Assembly: GCF_000612725.1 (NCBI RefSeq)
Contig: NZ_HG964452.1
Location: 640,912-704,911 of the forward strand
DNA: 64,000 bases
Direction of reading: 5' to 3'
Source: Mycolicibacterium austroafricanum
GTDB taxonomy: Bacteria > Actinomycetota > Actinomycetes > Mycobacteriales > Mycobacteriaceae
The position numbers were made by a program, and so were the translations under genes. The notes beneath the pieces are model-generated. The model searched no databases. It was given only the letters and a program-made list of their open reading frames with translations, and was not told where the DNA came from. This document shows, piece after piece, positions 36,796 to 50,841 of this stretch (its first letter is position 1; each line of letters starts with the position of its first letter).

Positions 36796-37409
36796 TGGCC
36801 GGGACCCGCGCGGTGTACGCCGCGGCCACCGACTTCTTCACCGCGCTGGTTCGGCAGGTCCCGGACGACCGGTGGGACGACCCCGGCCTGGGCGAGTGGA
36901 CCGTGCGCGACCTGATCGGTCATACGTCGCGGTCGCTGACGACGGTGAGCACGTACCTGAAGGCGCCGGCCCAGCGGGAAGACGTCGCCGACGCGGTCGA
37001 CTACTACGTCAGGATGCACGAGTACTCCGCGGGCCTGGGCGCGGCCGCGATCGTCGAACGGGGCCGGCAGGCGGGCCGCGATCTTGGCGACGACCCCGTG
37101 GCCGCGATCGAGGCGCTGGCGTTGCGTGTGCAGACCGAGCTGGCCGCCGTCGAAGACCCGCTGATCGAGGTGATCGGCGGCCTGGGCATCCGGCTGAGCA
37201 GCTATCTGCCGACCCGGACCTTCGAACTCGCGGTGCACGGCCTGGACATCGGACGCGCCGTCGGGGTCGACTTCGAGCCGCCCGTCGAGGTGCTCACCGA
37301 GGCGACGGCGCTGGCGGCCCGCATCGGTGTCGCACTCGGGCACGGACCGACGGTATTGCGGGCGCTCACGGGACGCGGCGGGCTGCCTCCCGGTTTTTCC
37401 GTGGTCTGA
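36795..37409 (+). CDS. Maleylpyruvate isomerase-like, mycothiol-dependent-type protein
   Basis: 204 residues. The N-terminal DinB-like four-helix segment includes GEWTVRDLIGHTSRSL, where the His is the expected metal ligand, and a second region has TFELAVHGLDIGRAVG, the matching His-Asp element of the mycothiol-dependent maleylpyruvate isomerase family. Family members bind a divalent metal and use mycothiol. The substrate here is unknown. It overlaps citA by one base and is translationally coupled to it. Confidence 0.82.
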   Translation: MAGTRAVYAAATDFFTALVRQVPDDRWDDPGLGEWTVRDLIGHTSRSLTTVSTYLKAPAQREDVADAVDYYVRMHEYSAGLGAAAIVERGRQAGRDLGDDPVAAIEALALRVQTELAAVEDPLIEVIGGLGIRLSSYLPTRTFELAVHGLDIGRAVGVDFEPPVEVLTEATALAARIGVALGHGPTVLRALTGRGGLPPGFSVV

Positions 37410-37489
37410 CCGCCCTGGGGCCGGGGCGCGATGAGTTTCTGATCGAGGGTGGGTCTGTACCGGCAGTCCACCTACCGTGAGGAGAAACC

Positions 37490-37951
37490 ATGGCCGTGAA
37501 AGAAGAAGCCAATCAACCCAAGCTGGTTCCGCATCTCGTCGTCGACGACGCCGCGGCCGCGCTCGACTTCTACGCCAATGCCTTCGGCGCCGAGGAGATG
37601 GTGCGGATGCCCGGCCCGGGCGGGAAGTTGATCCACGCCTGCATGCAGATCAACGGCGCCATGGTGTTCCTCAACGACGACTTCCCCGAGTTCAACGACG
37701 GAAAGTCGAGCACACCCACCGCGCTGGGCGGCTCCTCGGTGACGATCCACCTGCACGGGCCGGACGTCGAGGGACGGTTCCAGCGGGCGGTCGATGCCGG
37801 TGCCACCGTGGTCAATCCGCTCGAGGACCAGTTCTGGGGTGACCGCTACGGGGTGCTGCGGGATCCCTTCGGCCATCTGTGGTCGTTGGCCGAAACTGTC
37901 CGCGAGGTCGACATGAACGAGGTGCTGGACCAGATGGCGAGCGGCAGTTAG
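37490..37951 (+). CDS. VOC (glyoxalase/bleomycin-resistance fold) protein, PhnB-like
   Basis: 153 residues with two beta-alpha-beta-beta-beta modules: LVPHLVVDDAAAALDFYANA, MQINGAMVFLNDDFPEF, and in the second half VTIHLHGPDVEGRFQRAVDA and GDRYGVLRDPFGHLWSLAE. It matches the PhnB/3-demethylubiquinone-like VOC branch and the position of Rv0887c. Strong ribosome site (GTGAGGAGAAACC) before ATG 37490. Reaction unknown. Confidence 0.87.
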   Translation: MAVKEEANQPKLVPHLVVDDAAAALDFYANAFGAEEMVRMPGPGGKLIHACMQINGAMVFLNDDFPEFNDGKSSTPTALGGSSVTIHLHGPDVEGRFQRAVDAGATVVNPLEDQFWGDRYGVLRDPFGHLWSLAETVREVDMNEVLDQMASGS

Positions 37952-38168
37952 CTCGGGCGACCGCGCCGCGGCCTGACCACGTCACGGTCAGATCTCGGAC
38001 CGCGCACCCGACGCTGTCACGGCTGCAAGGACTTTCGGGCGCCCATACCCGTTTGTCTCAAAGCGCACGCCCGGGAATGCACGTAGTCCACTACGCGTGA
38101 CCCGCGATGCCCTGCCACCCACGCTGTCAGAGGTCGACAGTCGCCGATGACACGAGGGGAACAGGGAC

Positions 38169-41000
38169 ATGAAGCGAGTGCAGGATCTGACGCCGTACGA
38201 GTCGGTATTGCCCTATGCCAGTGAAATCTTTGGCGTCTACCAGCCGTTGATCGGATGGTCGTCGAAGCGTCAGCTCACGAGAATCAAGCGGGGTTTCGAC
38301 ATCGATCGCGCCAAGATGGTGACGGGCCTGCTCAAGAAGGTCACGCCCGCGCTCGACGTGGCGATCGGCGAAGCAGGACGCGGTGCGACCATCCGATCGC
38401 TGGAGGTCGGGAGTATCGACACCTCGCGGATCCGTGGCACCGGAACCTTTCTCGGCGACCGAATCGCGGCGGAACTCCCGCCGCTCGAGGAGTACGACGA
38501 CTCGGTCTGGGACCGCCTCGACACCGGCCGCCTGAACGAGATCCTGCGCGCCGAGGTGACCCAGGAGGTGCAGAACTGGCAACGGGCCCAACCGGTCTCG
38601 CGCGAAGGGTCCGACGCCGTCACACGCGCCGCCACACAGCTCGCCCGGGAGTCCGCGTTCGCCGGGCTGCTCACCCATCTGAAGCTAACCTCGCAGTTCG
38701 ACGTCCTCAAAGACCTTTTCTACAAACCCGATCGCAACCTCCAGAAGCTGCTCAGCGTGCTGAAGTACCGCGACCCGCTGGAGTACATCGATCCCAAACA
38801 CGACATCGAGCGGGCGAACCTGTCCCCGATCGGGATCGTGCATCTGTTCCGCCAGTATTTCTTCGAGTTCGACACCTTTCTCGGACCGCCTGTCGGCCAT
38901 GTCTGGCTCAGCCCGGGTTCGATGGTCGAACTCGTCGAGGTGTCCACCCGGCGCACCCTCGTCGAACGCACCATCGAGCAGGCCACCGAATCCGTGGTGA
39001 AGACCGAGAAGAGCACCACCGAGGAAGACGAGATCTCCGACGCCATCAAGGAGGAGAACCGCAACGACACCAAGTTCGGGATGAATTCCACGGTGAACCA
39101 GGGCTGGATCACCGGCAGTGCCACCGCGTCGGCCAGCCTGAACATCGACAGCACTCAGTCGAAGGCCCGAGAGCAGACCCACCGCAGGATGCGCCAGCAG
39201 ACGGAGAAGCTATCCACCGAGATCCGCCGCAACTTCAAGTCGACCTTCCGCACCGTGACCGAGACCACGGACACGTCGAGCAAGCGCTACGTGCTGAACA
39301 ACACCACCGACGACCTGATCAACTACGAGCTGCGGCGCAAGATGCGCCAGGTCGGTGTGCAGGTTCAAGACATCGGCACCTACCTGTGCTGGCAGACGTT
39401 CGTCGACGACCCCGGCAGGAACCTGGGCATCGCCAAGATGGTGCACATCGCCAAAGACCCTGACCTGGGCGCGATTCCGCCACCAGAGTCGATTCCGCAG
39501 CCCGGCCGCCACTCGACATCGGTGAACGTGGACATCCCGTTTGTGCCCAAGACCGAGGACACCGAACCCGACGAGGACATGGACGAGGCCTACCGGTACG
39601 GCGTCGAGGTCAACACCGACGACAACGAAGGCACCCCAGAGAAGATCCAGTACGAATTCGGCGGCTTCCGCGGGTTCTGCGAACTGGCCGGCTACGAATA
39701 CTCGAGCATCGAGTTCGACTACGGCGGTCAGGACGTGCGTATCGAGGTCTACGACGTGGACGCCGACACCCCTGGTGAGGTCAAGTTCAAGATCCGGCTC
39801 AAGCACATCAACTTCCACAACAGCCCGAACGTGCGGGTCATCGCCCAGATCAATTGGACACCTTCGGAAGCGCTGCGCGCCGAGATCGACGGCAAGAACA
39901 AGGACAACGTCGCGGCGTTCAACGAGGCCACGCGGCGGGAGTTCGAAAAGGCGTACCTGGAGGCGGCCCGCGACCGCATCAACAAGGCCGGGGAAGTCCG
40001 CAGCCGTCCCTTCGAGGAGCTTCGCGAGGAGGAGCGAATCGTGGTGTACCGCGCGCTCATCCAGGACATGCTGACCCGCGGCATCCCGATGCCCGACGAT
40101 CGCACCCGGCACGTTGTCTCCGAACTCCTCAACTCGATCTTCGACATCGACAAGATGCTGTACTTCGTCTCTCCGGAGTGGTGGCGTCCCCGCATGCACG
40201 CCAGCCACCAAGCGCTCGGCAAGGCTCCCGCCAGTGCGGAGGGTGGCGCGGCGGGCGGTGGCTCCGTCTCGGCCGGCTTCGCCACCCAGGCCTCCGTATT
40301 CACCGAGGTTTCGACGGCCAAGTCCGCCGGCGTGCTCACCGGCAACGCCATCAAGAAGCTCCTCGCCTTTCGCAAGGAAGACACCACGATTCCGGCGAGC
40401 AGCACGGTGTCATGGGGCGGCACGGGCGAGAACCGGGCCGACAACTACTACGTCACCGAGGACAGCGAGCCCGCCCCGCTGGGTGCGTCGCTGGGCTGGC
40501 TGCTGCAGCTCGACGGCGACAACATGCGCAACGCATTCCTCAACGCGCCGTGGGTGAAAGCGGTGATCCCGGTACGCCCGGGCAAGGAACGCGCCGCGAT
40601 GAACTGGCTCGAGCAGGTGCACGTCGAAGGCACCGAGGGGCTCGACAGCTTCTACTCCGGCCCGGCCGCCGAGCTGGCCGAGATCCCCTCTGCCGGTGAC
40701 CGACCCACGATCCGCGAAGCGATCCACTACCTGTGCGACAAGGTGGCTGCGAAACACGCCGAGTCGCAGAAGGTCGACAAGTTCCCCAAGGAGGTGACCG
40801 ACGACGCCAACAAGGTCGCGGCCACCCCGGTCGACAAGGTCTTCGAGCACGGCTTCTATCCGCTCGACGGTGGCTTCCGGGTGACACCGACCGCCGACGA
40901 GAACTTCGAGGTGTTCGACCAGTGGGTCGAGGTGCTGCCCACCGACCAGGTGGTTCCGGTGCCGGTGACATACGATCCCAAGACTGGTCGGCAGGTCTGA
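38169..41000 (+). CDS. Large uncharacterised cytoplasmic protein with coiled-coil centre, paired with a PhoD-like phosphatase
   Basis: 943 residues; I recognise no family. No signal peptide or membrane helix. Residues 1-250 look globular and mixed (ASEIFGVYQPLIGWSSKRQ near the start). Residues 250-360 are charged, Thr/Ser/Gln/Glu-rich and helical, with an Ala/Ser patch (GSATASASLNIDSTQ) between likely coiled coils. Residues 370-560 resume a globular, beta-rich region with an acidic break at 460-475. Residues 565-640 are strongly helical. Residues 685-705 are Ala/Gly/Ser linker. The last 200 residues contain PLGASLGWLLQLDGDNMRNA and PWVKAVIPVRPGKERA. A good ribosome site (GGGGAACAGGGAC) precedes ATG 38169. 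The PhoD-like gene starts six bases after its stop, so they form one operon. Confidence 0.75.
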   Translation: MKRVQDLTPYESVLPYASEIFGVYQPLIGWSSKRQLTRIKRGFDIDRAKMVTGLLKKVTPALDVAIGEAGRGATIRSLEVGSIDTSRIRGTGTFLGDRIAAELPPLEEYDDSVWDRLDTGRLNEILRAEVTQEVQNWQRAQPVSREGSDAVTRAATQLARESAFAGLLTHLKLTSQFDVLKDLFYKPDRNLQKLLSVLKYRDPLEYIDPKHDIERANLSPIGIVHLFRQYFFEFDTFLGPPVGHVWLSPGSMVELVEVSTRRTLVERTIEQATESVVKTEKSTTEEDEISDAIKEENRNDTKFGMNSTVNQGWITGSATASASLNIDSTQSKAREQTHRRMRQQTEKLSTEIRRNFKSTFRTVTETTDTSSKRYVLNNTTDDLINYELRRKMRQVGVQVQDIGTYLCWQTFVDDPGRNLGIAKMVHIAKDPDLGAIPPPESIPQPGRHSTSVNVDIPFVPKTEDTEPDEDMDEAYRYGVEVNTDDNEGTPEKIQYEFGGFRGFCELAGYEYSSIEFDYGGQDVRIEVYDVDADTPGEVKFKIRLKHINFHNSPNVRVIAQINWTPSEALRAEIDGKNKDNVAAFNEATRREFEKAYLEAARDRINKAGEVRSRPFEELREEERIVVYRALIQDMLTRGIPMPDDRTRHVVSELLNSIFDIDKMLYFVSPEWWRPRMHASHQALGKAPASAEGGAAGGGSVSAGFATQASVFTEVSTAKSAGVLTGNAIKKLLAFRKEDTTIPASSTVSWGGTGENRADNYYVTEDSEPAPLGASLGWLLQLDGDNMRNAFLNAPWVKAVIPVRPGKERAAMNWLEQVHVEGTEGLDSFYSGPAAELAEIPSAGDRPTIREAIHYLCDKVAAKHAESQKVDKFPKEVTDDANKVAATPVDKVFEHGFYPLDGGFRVTPTADENFEVFDQWVEVLPTDQVVPVPVTYDPKTGRQV

Positions 41001-41006
41001 CCGCCG

Positions 41007-43043
41007 ATGCTTGCCGCCTCGGATATCTTCGCGGGCCCGATCGTGCGGCGCAGTTCGCCTCCACGTATCGCGGTCTGGTTGGCGACGACCAAGCCTGTCG
41101 AACTCGACGGACTGGTGCGCAAGGCCGGCACCGCAGAGTGGATCGGCCAAACCACGACGGTCGACCGGATCAAGCTGTTCGACGGGCTGTTCGCCTACCT
41201 GGTCCAGATCGCACCGGCCGAGGGCCATTTCCCGACGGGCACCCTGCTGGAGTACTCGCTGGGCACCGTCGGCAAGGACGGCGAGGCCGATCATTCGTGG
41301 TTCAAATCGGTGGTCGCCGAGGACGGCCTGGCCTACCCGGGCTTCGAGCTTCCCACGCTGTACCTACAGGCGGCGGGGGCGAAGCTGAACGTGCTCTACG
41401 GGTCGTGCCGCAAACCGCACGACATCGACGGCGGCGACAACGACGCCCTGGCCTACGGCGACTCACTGGTGCTCAACAACGTCACGACGTTGGCGGCTCG
41501 GCCCACGATCCTGTGCCTGGCGGGTGATCAGATCTACGCCGACGATGTCCACGACGCCACTTTCGATGCGATCAACACGGTCGCCACGAAGCTGGAAGGC
41601 TCCACTCCGGAGAAGATGCCCAACGGCGCGACGGTCCCGGGGAGGGGCCAGCGCTTGAAGTGGACCACGGATAAGGCCGGGTTTACCAGTGGCGAAGCGG
41701 CCAATCACCTCGTCACGTTCGCCGAGTATGTCGCCCACTACGGGCTGGCCTGGAACAGGCGCAACTGGCCGACCGTGTCGGTGGCCAAGGAGGTGGTGTC
41801 CTACCGTGACGGCCTGCCGGCGGTCCGGCGGCTGATGGCCAACACCCCCACCTACATGATGTTCGACGACCACGACGTCACCGACGACTGGAACTTCTCG
41901 ATCAACTGGGCCGCCCAGGTCAAGAGCTCCGCGGTCGGTACCAGGATCATCACCAACGCGCTGGCGGCGTATTGGATCTTCCAGGCCTGGGGTAACGACC
42001 CCAAGGTCAGCGCACGCGAAACCCCGCACATGCGTGACGCTTTGGCTAAGCGGCTGACCGACCCGGCCGAGCTCGAGACCGTGGTCGGTACGAAGTCGAC
42101 GCTCAACGAGTGGGAATTCCAGACCCCGACCATTCCGGTGCTCTACTTTCTCGACACCCGAACCAACCGCGGTTACAAAGACGACTTCAAGCGCGCCGAC
42201 GGTGGCGAGCCCGCGTTCCTCAAGTCTGCTGCCGCGTGGCTGCCCACCCGCGACCGCCTCAACAAGATCGTCGACGTGCAACAGCGCAGCGTTCCACTCG
42301 TCCTGGTCACCGCGGCACCGGTGTTCGGATTCGAGACGATCGACTCGGCACAGATGGCGGCGTCCGGAAAGCTCGTCCCGACATCGTATTTCGACCTGGA
42401 AGGCTGGGCCGCCAACCGCGCGCATCTGTTTCTGTTCCTGACACTGTGCCGTGATCACGACGTGGTGGTGCTCTCGGGGGACGTGCACTACGCGTTCACC
42501 TCGACCGCATCGTTCGCGGTTTTCGACGCCGCGTTCGTCCGCGGTGCGGCCGCCAGAGTTCCGGGTATGACGCTACCTGGGGTATCGGGCTCCACAGCCA
42601 CCAACGCTCACCTGTACACCTCGCGGTTCGTTCAGCTCAACTCCAGCGGCACCCGCAACTCGGTCGGCGGGTGGGGCAAGACCAAGATGATGTCGGGAAT
42701 GGCCAACAATCAGGGTGAGAGCGGCTACATGTTCGCCGGCAACCCGATGTCGCCCGAGCCCGCGCGATTCAAGAACGGCAGGCTCTACACCCCGATCACG
42801 GTGATGGGGGTGACGGTGTGGCGGGAACGCGACCTGGCCGACGTCCAGCCGAACTTCGTGTACCAGCAGCGGATCAACGACCCGGGTAACACCCGGTTCA
42901 TCAACAAGCACAACCTGGGATACGCACAGTTCCTGGGCCGCAAGGTCCAGAACGGCTTCCTCGTCGACGGAAAACTGGACCCGTCGAATTCGACTTCGTT
43001 CGACTTCGGCAGCGGGGCCGCCTGGACACCCGCGGCACCGTGA
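41007..43043 (+). CDS. PhoD-like metallophosphatase without signal peptide
   Basis: 678 residues with the metal-site motifs of the PhoD-like branch: LAGDQIYADDV (from residue 171), MFDDHDVTDDWN (from 285) and LSGDVHYAFTS (from 489). PhoD enzymes are Fe/Ca phosphodiesterases or phosphatases, normally exported by the Tat system. This one starts MLAASDIFAGPIVRRSSPP with no twin-arginine or hydrophobic segment, so it is predicted cytoplasmic. An N-terminal domain of about 120 residues precedes the catalytic core. It begins six bases after the 943-residue gene and is probably its functional partner. In M. tuberculosis this place is taken by a different gene (Rv0888), so the pair is an accessory insertion. 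Confidence 0.85.
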   Translation: MLAASDIFAGPIVRRSSPPRIAVWLATTKPVELDGLVRKAGTAEWIGQTTTVDRIKLFDGLFAYLVQIAPAEGHFPTGTLLEYSLGTVGKDGEADHSWFKSVVAEDGLAYPGFELPTLYLQAAGAKLNVLYGSCRKPHDIDGGDNDALAYGDSLVLNNVTTLAARPTILCLAGDQIYADDVHDATFDAINTVATKLEGSTPEKMPNGATVPGRGQRLKWTTDKAGFTSGEAANHLVTFAEYVAHYGLAWNRRNWPTVSVAKEVVSYRDGLPAVRRLMANTPTYMMFDDHDVTDDWNFSINWAAQVKSSAVGTRIITNALAAYWIFQAWGNDPKVSARETPHMRDALAKRLTDPAELETVVGTKSTLNEWEFQTPTIPVLYFLDTRTNRGYKDDFKRADGGEPAFLKSAAAWLPTRDRLNKIVDVQQRSVPLVLVTAAPVFGFETIDSAQMAASGKLVPTSYFDLEGWAANRAHLFLFLTLCRDHDVVVLSGDVHYAFTSTASFAVFDAAFVRGAAARVPGMTLPGVSGSTATNAHLYTSRFVQLNSSGTRNSVGGWGKTKMMSGMANNQGESGYMFAGNPMSPEPARFKNGRLYTPITVMGVTVWRERDLADVQPNFVYQQRINDPGNTRFINKHNLGYAQFLGRKVQNGFLVDGKLDPSNSTSFDFGSGAAWTPAAP

Positions 43044-43106
43044 ACGCCAAGATCTCGTCGGCCATATTCTCGTCGCGGCGTCTTGTGGTTTGGACGTCGC
43101 CGTCGA

Positions 43107-45764
43107 CTAGCTCGGGATGTAGGTCTGCAGCAGCGACACCGGCAGGCCGTTGGCGGTGGTGATCCCGCTCAGCGCGGCGATGCTCGCCGGCTTCGGAATG
43201 CGTTCCAGCTCAGGGGTTTCAGGGTCGGAGCCGTACAGTCCGAACTGCAGCTCGTAGCCTTCTGACCATTCCAGGTTGTCGACGAACGACCAGTAGGTGT
43301 AGCCGCGGATATCGGCGCCATGGGCCACCAGGTCCTGCACCACCGCGACGTGGTTGACGATGTAGGAGGGCCGTTTCGAGTCGTCGGCATCGGCGATCCC
43401 GTTCTCGGTCACCCACAGCGGTTTTCCGTACGACCCCGCGAGTTCGAGCACCTCGCGGAAGCCGCCTGGATCGGTGGGCTGGTTGAAGTCGCTGCAGGTC
43501 GGCTCCTCGCCCGAGCACCGGATCGGGAACCCGCGCAGAAACGGGAAGCCGGGCAGCGGCGCGACACCGAAGCCGACCATGGGCTGCGACCCGTAGTACT
43601 GCACCCCGAGGAAGTCGACCTTTCCGGCCATCTCGGGGTGGACCTCGTCGGCGGTCTTGACGCCGTCGAAGTTCGCATCCACCCAACCGTCGATCACCGC
43701 GTTGGGGAACCACTTGTTGTAGAAGTGATTCCACGCGTCGGCGGCCTGCACGTCGAGCGGGTTGACCGGGTTGGCGGGCCGCGCGGGGATCATGTTGTGG
43801 GTGAAGCCGACGAACGCCGCGGGTCCGTCGGCGGCGGCCGCAGTGGTGTCCCAGGTATGGATCGCGTCGTAGGCGGCGACGTGGCCGATCGCCTGGTTGA
43901 CCACGAACGTCGACGCCAGGTCGGGCCGCAGGACGCCGGGCGGCCAGTTCGGGACCACCCAGGGGATCGCGAGGAACTCCGTGAGCACCGGAGGGAACGG
44001 CTCGTTGAGGGTCGCCCAGTTGTCCACCTGATCGCCGTACTTCCATGCGACGTAGGCGGCGTACTTCTCGAACTCCTCGGCGGTGTTCGACGACAGCCAG
44101 CCCGCCGCGGGGGCCGGCAGCCCCAACTGGATCAGCGGACGCGCGACGATGGGGTCGTGCACCCACACCGGCAGGGTGAAGTGGTTGACGGTGACGAACG
44201 GGTCGAGGCCGCGCCGGCGCAGCGCGGCGAAGACTGCCCGGTAGTGGGCCACCTCATCCTGGTCGGCCAGCTCGTCGAGCGCTTCGAGGTCAGCCAGGCT
44301 CAGCGCCCCGCCTTCATCGGAGATATCCACTGCCGCTGTGGACTCCGGGAAGATCCGGCTCCATTCGATACCCATCCGGAAGGTGTTCATGCCGAGCTCG
44401 TCACGCGCCAGCGCGGCGTCGCCCTCGTAGGAGACGTAGGCCCCGGTGCCGTCCTCCGGCACCCCCTTGACCAGGCCGAGCAGCCGGTTGATCGGGTCGT
44501 GCACCCAGCGGTACCAATCGGACCGGGTGTCCACCGGCGACCCGGGTCCGCCTTCCGCCTGGAAACCGGAATGCGCTACACCCCAACGGAAATCATCGGG
44601 CAGCGAAAGGTCGATGCCGTCGACCGGTGTGACGCTGACGGTGATCGTGACGGTGCGGCCGTGGCCACCGCCGGGGTTGAGCAGGTTGCCGAGAATCGGC
44701 ACGAACTGCAGCCAGCCGAACAGGCCGTGGACGTGTAGCCCGTCATGTTCGTCGCTGACGGCGACGGTGAACGTGTCCGTCCCGCCGACCGCGGCCATCG
44801 CGTTCATCGGTCGATAGACGAAGTTCCCGTCGGCGTCGACCGCGACGGTCCCACCGTTGTGCGGGCGGCCGATCACCGAGTAGGTCAGCGCGTCGCCGTC
44901 GGGATCCACGACGCCAACGTTGCCGGTGATCACGACGCCGCCGTCGGCGGTGAGGCTCTGGGTGTGGGGCAGCGGATTCTCCACCGGAGCCGGCGTGCCG
45001 TTGAAGAATTCCCGCCGCACCCAGGCCAGCAGCGCCCAGCCCGACGGATCGGCCGGCGGCCTGGGCGGACCCGCGGCGAAGGGGCTCAGCAGCGCGTCGA
45101 CGAAGCTCGTGGCGAGATCCACCACGTAGGTCACCGCGCTGCGCAGGTCGAACGCGGTGGGCCACGGCCGCCACGACGGAACCTCGGGCGGTGAGGCGAC
45201 GGTCGTCGAGACGGCAGCGGTCGGCTCGACGGTCAGGCGCTGCACCGCGACGGTGTCGACCGCGGGTTCGACGCCGTCGGCTTCGGAGCTTCCGGTTTCG
45301 GAGCTTGCGACCGCGGCCGCACTCCCGGTGTCCTCATCGGGTTCGGTGGGCGGAGCGTCGTCCTCACGTGGCGCGGCCGGCACCTGGAATCCACCGTCGC
45401 CGTCCTCCGAGGGCGCCCCGTCCGCGTCGGCAGCCTCCTCCACGTCGGGGGCGACTTCGTCCTCGTCGGGCTCGACGACCGCCTCGTCCTCGTCGGCCTC
45501 TGCTTCCTCCTCGGGCTCGACCTGCCCGACCGCTTCGTCATCGTCGTCGGACTCGACCTGCTCGACCGTGTCCCCGTCGTCGGCCGGTTCAACCGCGTCC
45601 CCGTCGTCCGCCGGCTCGGAGGTCGTCGCCCCGGATTCCGCGGTGGTCTCGCCCGCGGCGTCCTCGGTTGCCCACGCGACACCTGACCCGGTGAACACGG
45701 CCGCCCCGACCCCCAACGCGACGGCCAGCGCGCCGACACGACCTACGACCTGGGCAGACTTCAT
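43107..45764 (-). CDS. Exported GH1-type beta-glycosidase with acidic linker and cadherin-like domain
   Basis: 885 residues. Signal peptide MKSAQVVGRVGALAVALGVG (cleavage near AWA, residue 32), acidic low-complexity linker (35-150), a helix (SGWALLAWVRREFFNG, 241-256), a cadherin/VCBS-like domain (about 265-380; VVDPDGDALTYSV, DTFTVAVSDEHD), then a family 1 glycoside hydrolase domain. The acid/base Glu588 is in NWATLNEPF and the nucleophile Glu787 in PLWVTENGIAD; both are present, so it should be active on beta-linked sugars outside the cytoplasm. ATG 45764 fits the signal peptide, but the AGGAG before it directly abuts the ATG, an unusual spacing. Architecture matches the IS-disrupted gene and the GH64-like gene. 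Confidence 0.88.
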   Translation of the reverse strand: MKSAQVVGRVGALAVALGVGAAVFTGSGVAWATEDAAGETTAESGATTSEPADDGDAVEPADDGDTVEQVESDDDDEAVGQVEPEEEAEADEDEAVVEPDEDEVAPDVEEAADADGAPSEDGDGGFQVPAAPREDDAPPTEPDEDTGSAAAVASSETGSSEADGVEPAVDTVAVQRLTVEPTAAVSTTVASPPEVPSWRPWPTAFDLRSAVTYVVDLATSFVDALLSPFAAGPPRPPADPSGWALLAWVRREFFNGTPAPVENPLPHTQSLTADGGVVITGNVGVVDPDGDALTYSVIGRPHNGGTVAVDADGNFVYRPMNAMAAVGGTDTFTVAVSDEHDGLHVHGLFGWLQFVPILGNLLNPGGGHGRTVTITVSVTPVDGIDLSLPDDFRWGVAHSGFQAEGGPGSPVDTRSDWYRWVHDPINRLLGLVKGVPEDGTGAYVSYEGDAALARDELGMNTFRMGIEWSRIFPESTAAVDISDEGGALSLADLEALDELADQDEVAHYRAVFAALRRRGLDPFVTVNHFTLPVWVHDPIVARPLIQLGLPAPAAGWLSSNTAEEFEKYAAYVAWKYGDQVDNWATLNEPFPPVLTEFLAIPWVVPNWPPGVLRPDLASTFVVNQAIGHVAAYDAIHTWDTTAAAADGPAAFVGFTHNMIPARPANPVNPLDVQAADAWNHFYNKWFPNAVIDGWVDANFDGVKTADEVHPEMAGKVDFLGVQYYGSQPMVGFGVAPLPGFPFLRGFPIRCSGEEPTCSDFNQPTDPGGFREVLELAGSYGKPLWVTENGIADADDSKRPSYIVNHVAVVQDLVAHGADIRGYTYWSFVDNLEWSEGYELQFGLYGSDPETPELERIPKPASIAALSGITTANGLPVSLLQTYIPS

Positions 45765-45844
45765 CTCCTCTGCATACCGCCCGAGCGCAGCGCCGGTTGG
45801 CAGATTTACCAAACTCCCGACGTTCTGCTGCCCCTGGCGAACCG

Positions 45845-49916
<4,072 letters not shown>

Positions 49917-50007
49917 CCCCGCGCAGCGTGTCATCCCGGTTACGGCTTGATAACGCAGTAGGGTGACCTTTCGTATCGGGCTCGGCGCCAGCCCGGAGGA
50001 GGTCGCA

Positions 50008-50820
50008 ATGAGGGAGCTCAGAGTCGTCGGACTCGACGTCGACGGCAGGCGGATCATCTGCGAAACCGGCGACTCCGGCGAGAAGTTCGTCCTTCGGTCC
50101 GACGACCGGCTCAAGGCTGCCGTGCGCGGTGACCGGGCCGGCTCGAATCAAACCACGATCGATGTCGAGGTCCCCACCTTGCTGCGTCCCAGAGAGATCC
50201 AGTCGAAGATCAGGGCCGGCGCGTCCGTCGAACAGGTCGCCGCATCCGCGGGTGTCGACATCGCGCGAGTCGAACGGTTCGCCCATCCGGTGCTGCTGGA
50301 GCGGGCCCGCGCCGCCGAACTGGCCAGCGCGGCGCATCCGGTGCTCGCCGACGGACCGTCGGTGCTGACGCTGCTGGAGACCGTCACCTCGGCTCTCATC
50401 GCGCGCGGGTTGGACCCCGACGGCGCGAACTGGGACGCGTGGCGCAACGAAGACAGTCGGTGGACGGTACAGCTGGCATGGAAGGCGGGGCTGTCCGACA
50501 ACGTGGCCCACTTCCGTTACGCACCCGGGGCGCACGGCGGCACCGTCACCGCGTTCGACGACGCCGCCGCGGAGCTGATCGATCCGAACTTCGCGCGACC
50601 GCTGCGACCGGTGGCCGCGGTGGCACAACTGGCTCTCGGAGAACCCGAAGACCCTCACGCGCCGGTGCAGGCTGCGACCCCCGCGCCCGAGCCTGCGCCC
50701 GTCGAGACGCCCGAGCCCGCGCCGACCGTCAAGACCCCCCGCCCGCGCAAGAGCCGGCCCGCGGTGCCTGCGTGGGAGGACGTGCTGCTGGGCGTGCGTT
50801 CCAGCGGCGGCCAGCGCTAA
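50008..50820 (+). CDS. sepH: Septation protein SepH
   Basis: 270 residues. The N-terminal DUF3071/SepH domain is MRELRVVGLDVDGRRIICET, with LLRPREIQSKIRAGASVEQV and an HTH-like EQVAASAGVDIARVERFAHP. The C-terminal half is a Pro/Ala-rich linker ending with a basic stretch (KTPRPRKSRPAVPAW). SepH is an actinobacterial protein that binds FtsZ and stimulates its assembly at the division site. ATG 50008 is chosen: GGAGGAGG lies seven bases upstream. The longer frame to 49963 has no site. Confidence 0.93.
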   Translation: MRELRVVGLDVDGRRIICETGDSGEKFVLRSDDRLKAAVRGDRAGSNQTTIDVEVPTLLRPREIQSKIRAGASVEQVAASAGVDIARVERFAHPVLLERARAAELASAAHPVLADGPSVLTLLETVTSALIARGLDPDGANWDAWRNEDSRWTVQLAWKAGLSDNVAHFRYAPGAHGGTVTAFDDAAAELIDPNFARPLRPVAAVAQLALGEPEDPHAPVQAATPAPEPAPVETPEPAPTVKTPRPRKSRPAVPAWEDVLLGVRSSGGQR

Positions 50821-50841
50821 AGCTTACGCGCGCAGCGCTTT

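Noticed and set aside
38073..38098. ECF-type promoter (GGGAAT, 17 bases, CGT) upstream of the 943-residue gene
   Set aside because: Resembles SigH/SigE-type promoters but the -10 element is weak and such matches are frequent in high-GC DNA. Kept only as a possibility.
38169..43043. Phage tail or contractile-injection gene cluster
   Set aside because: The 943-residue protein is large and partly coiled coil, but no sheath, tube, baseplate or AAA gene is nearby.
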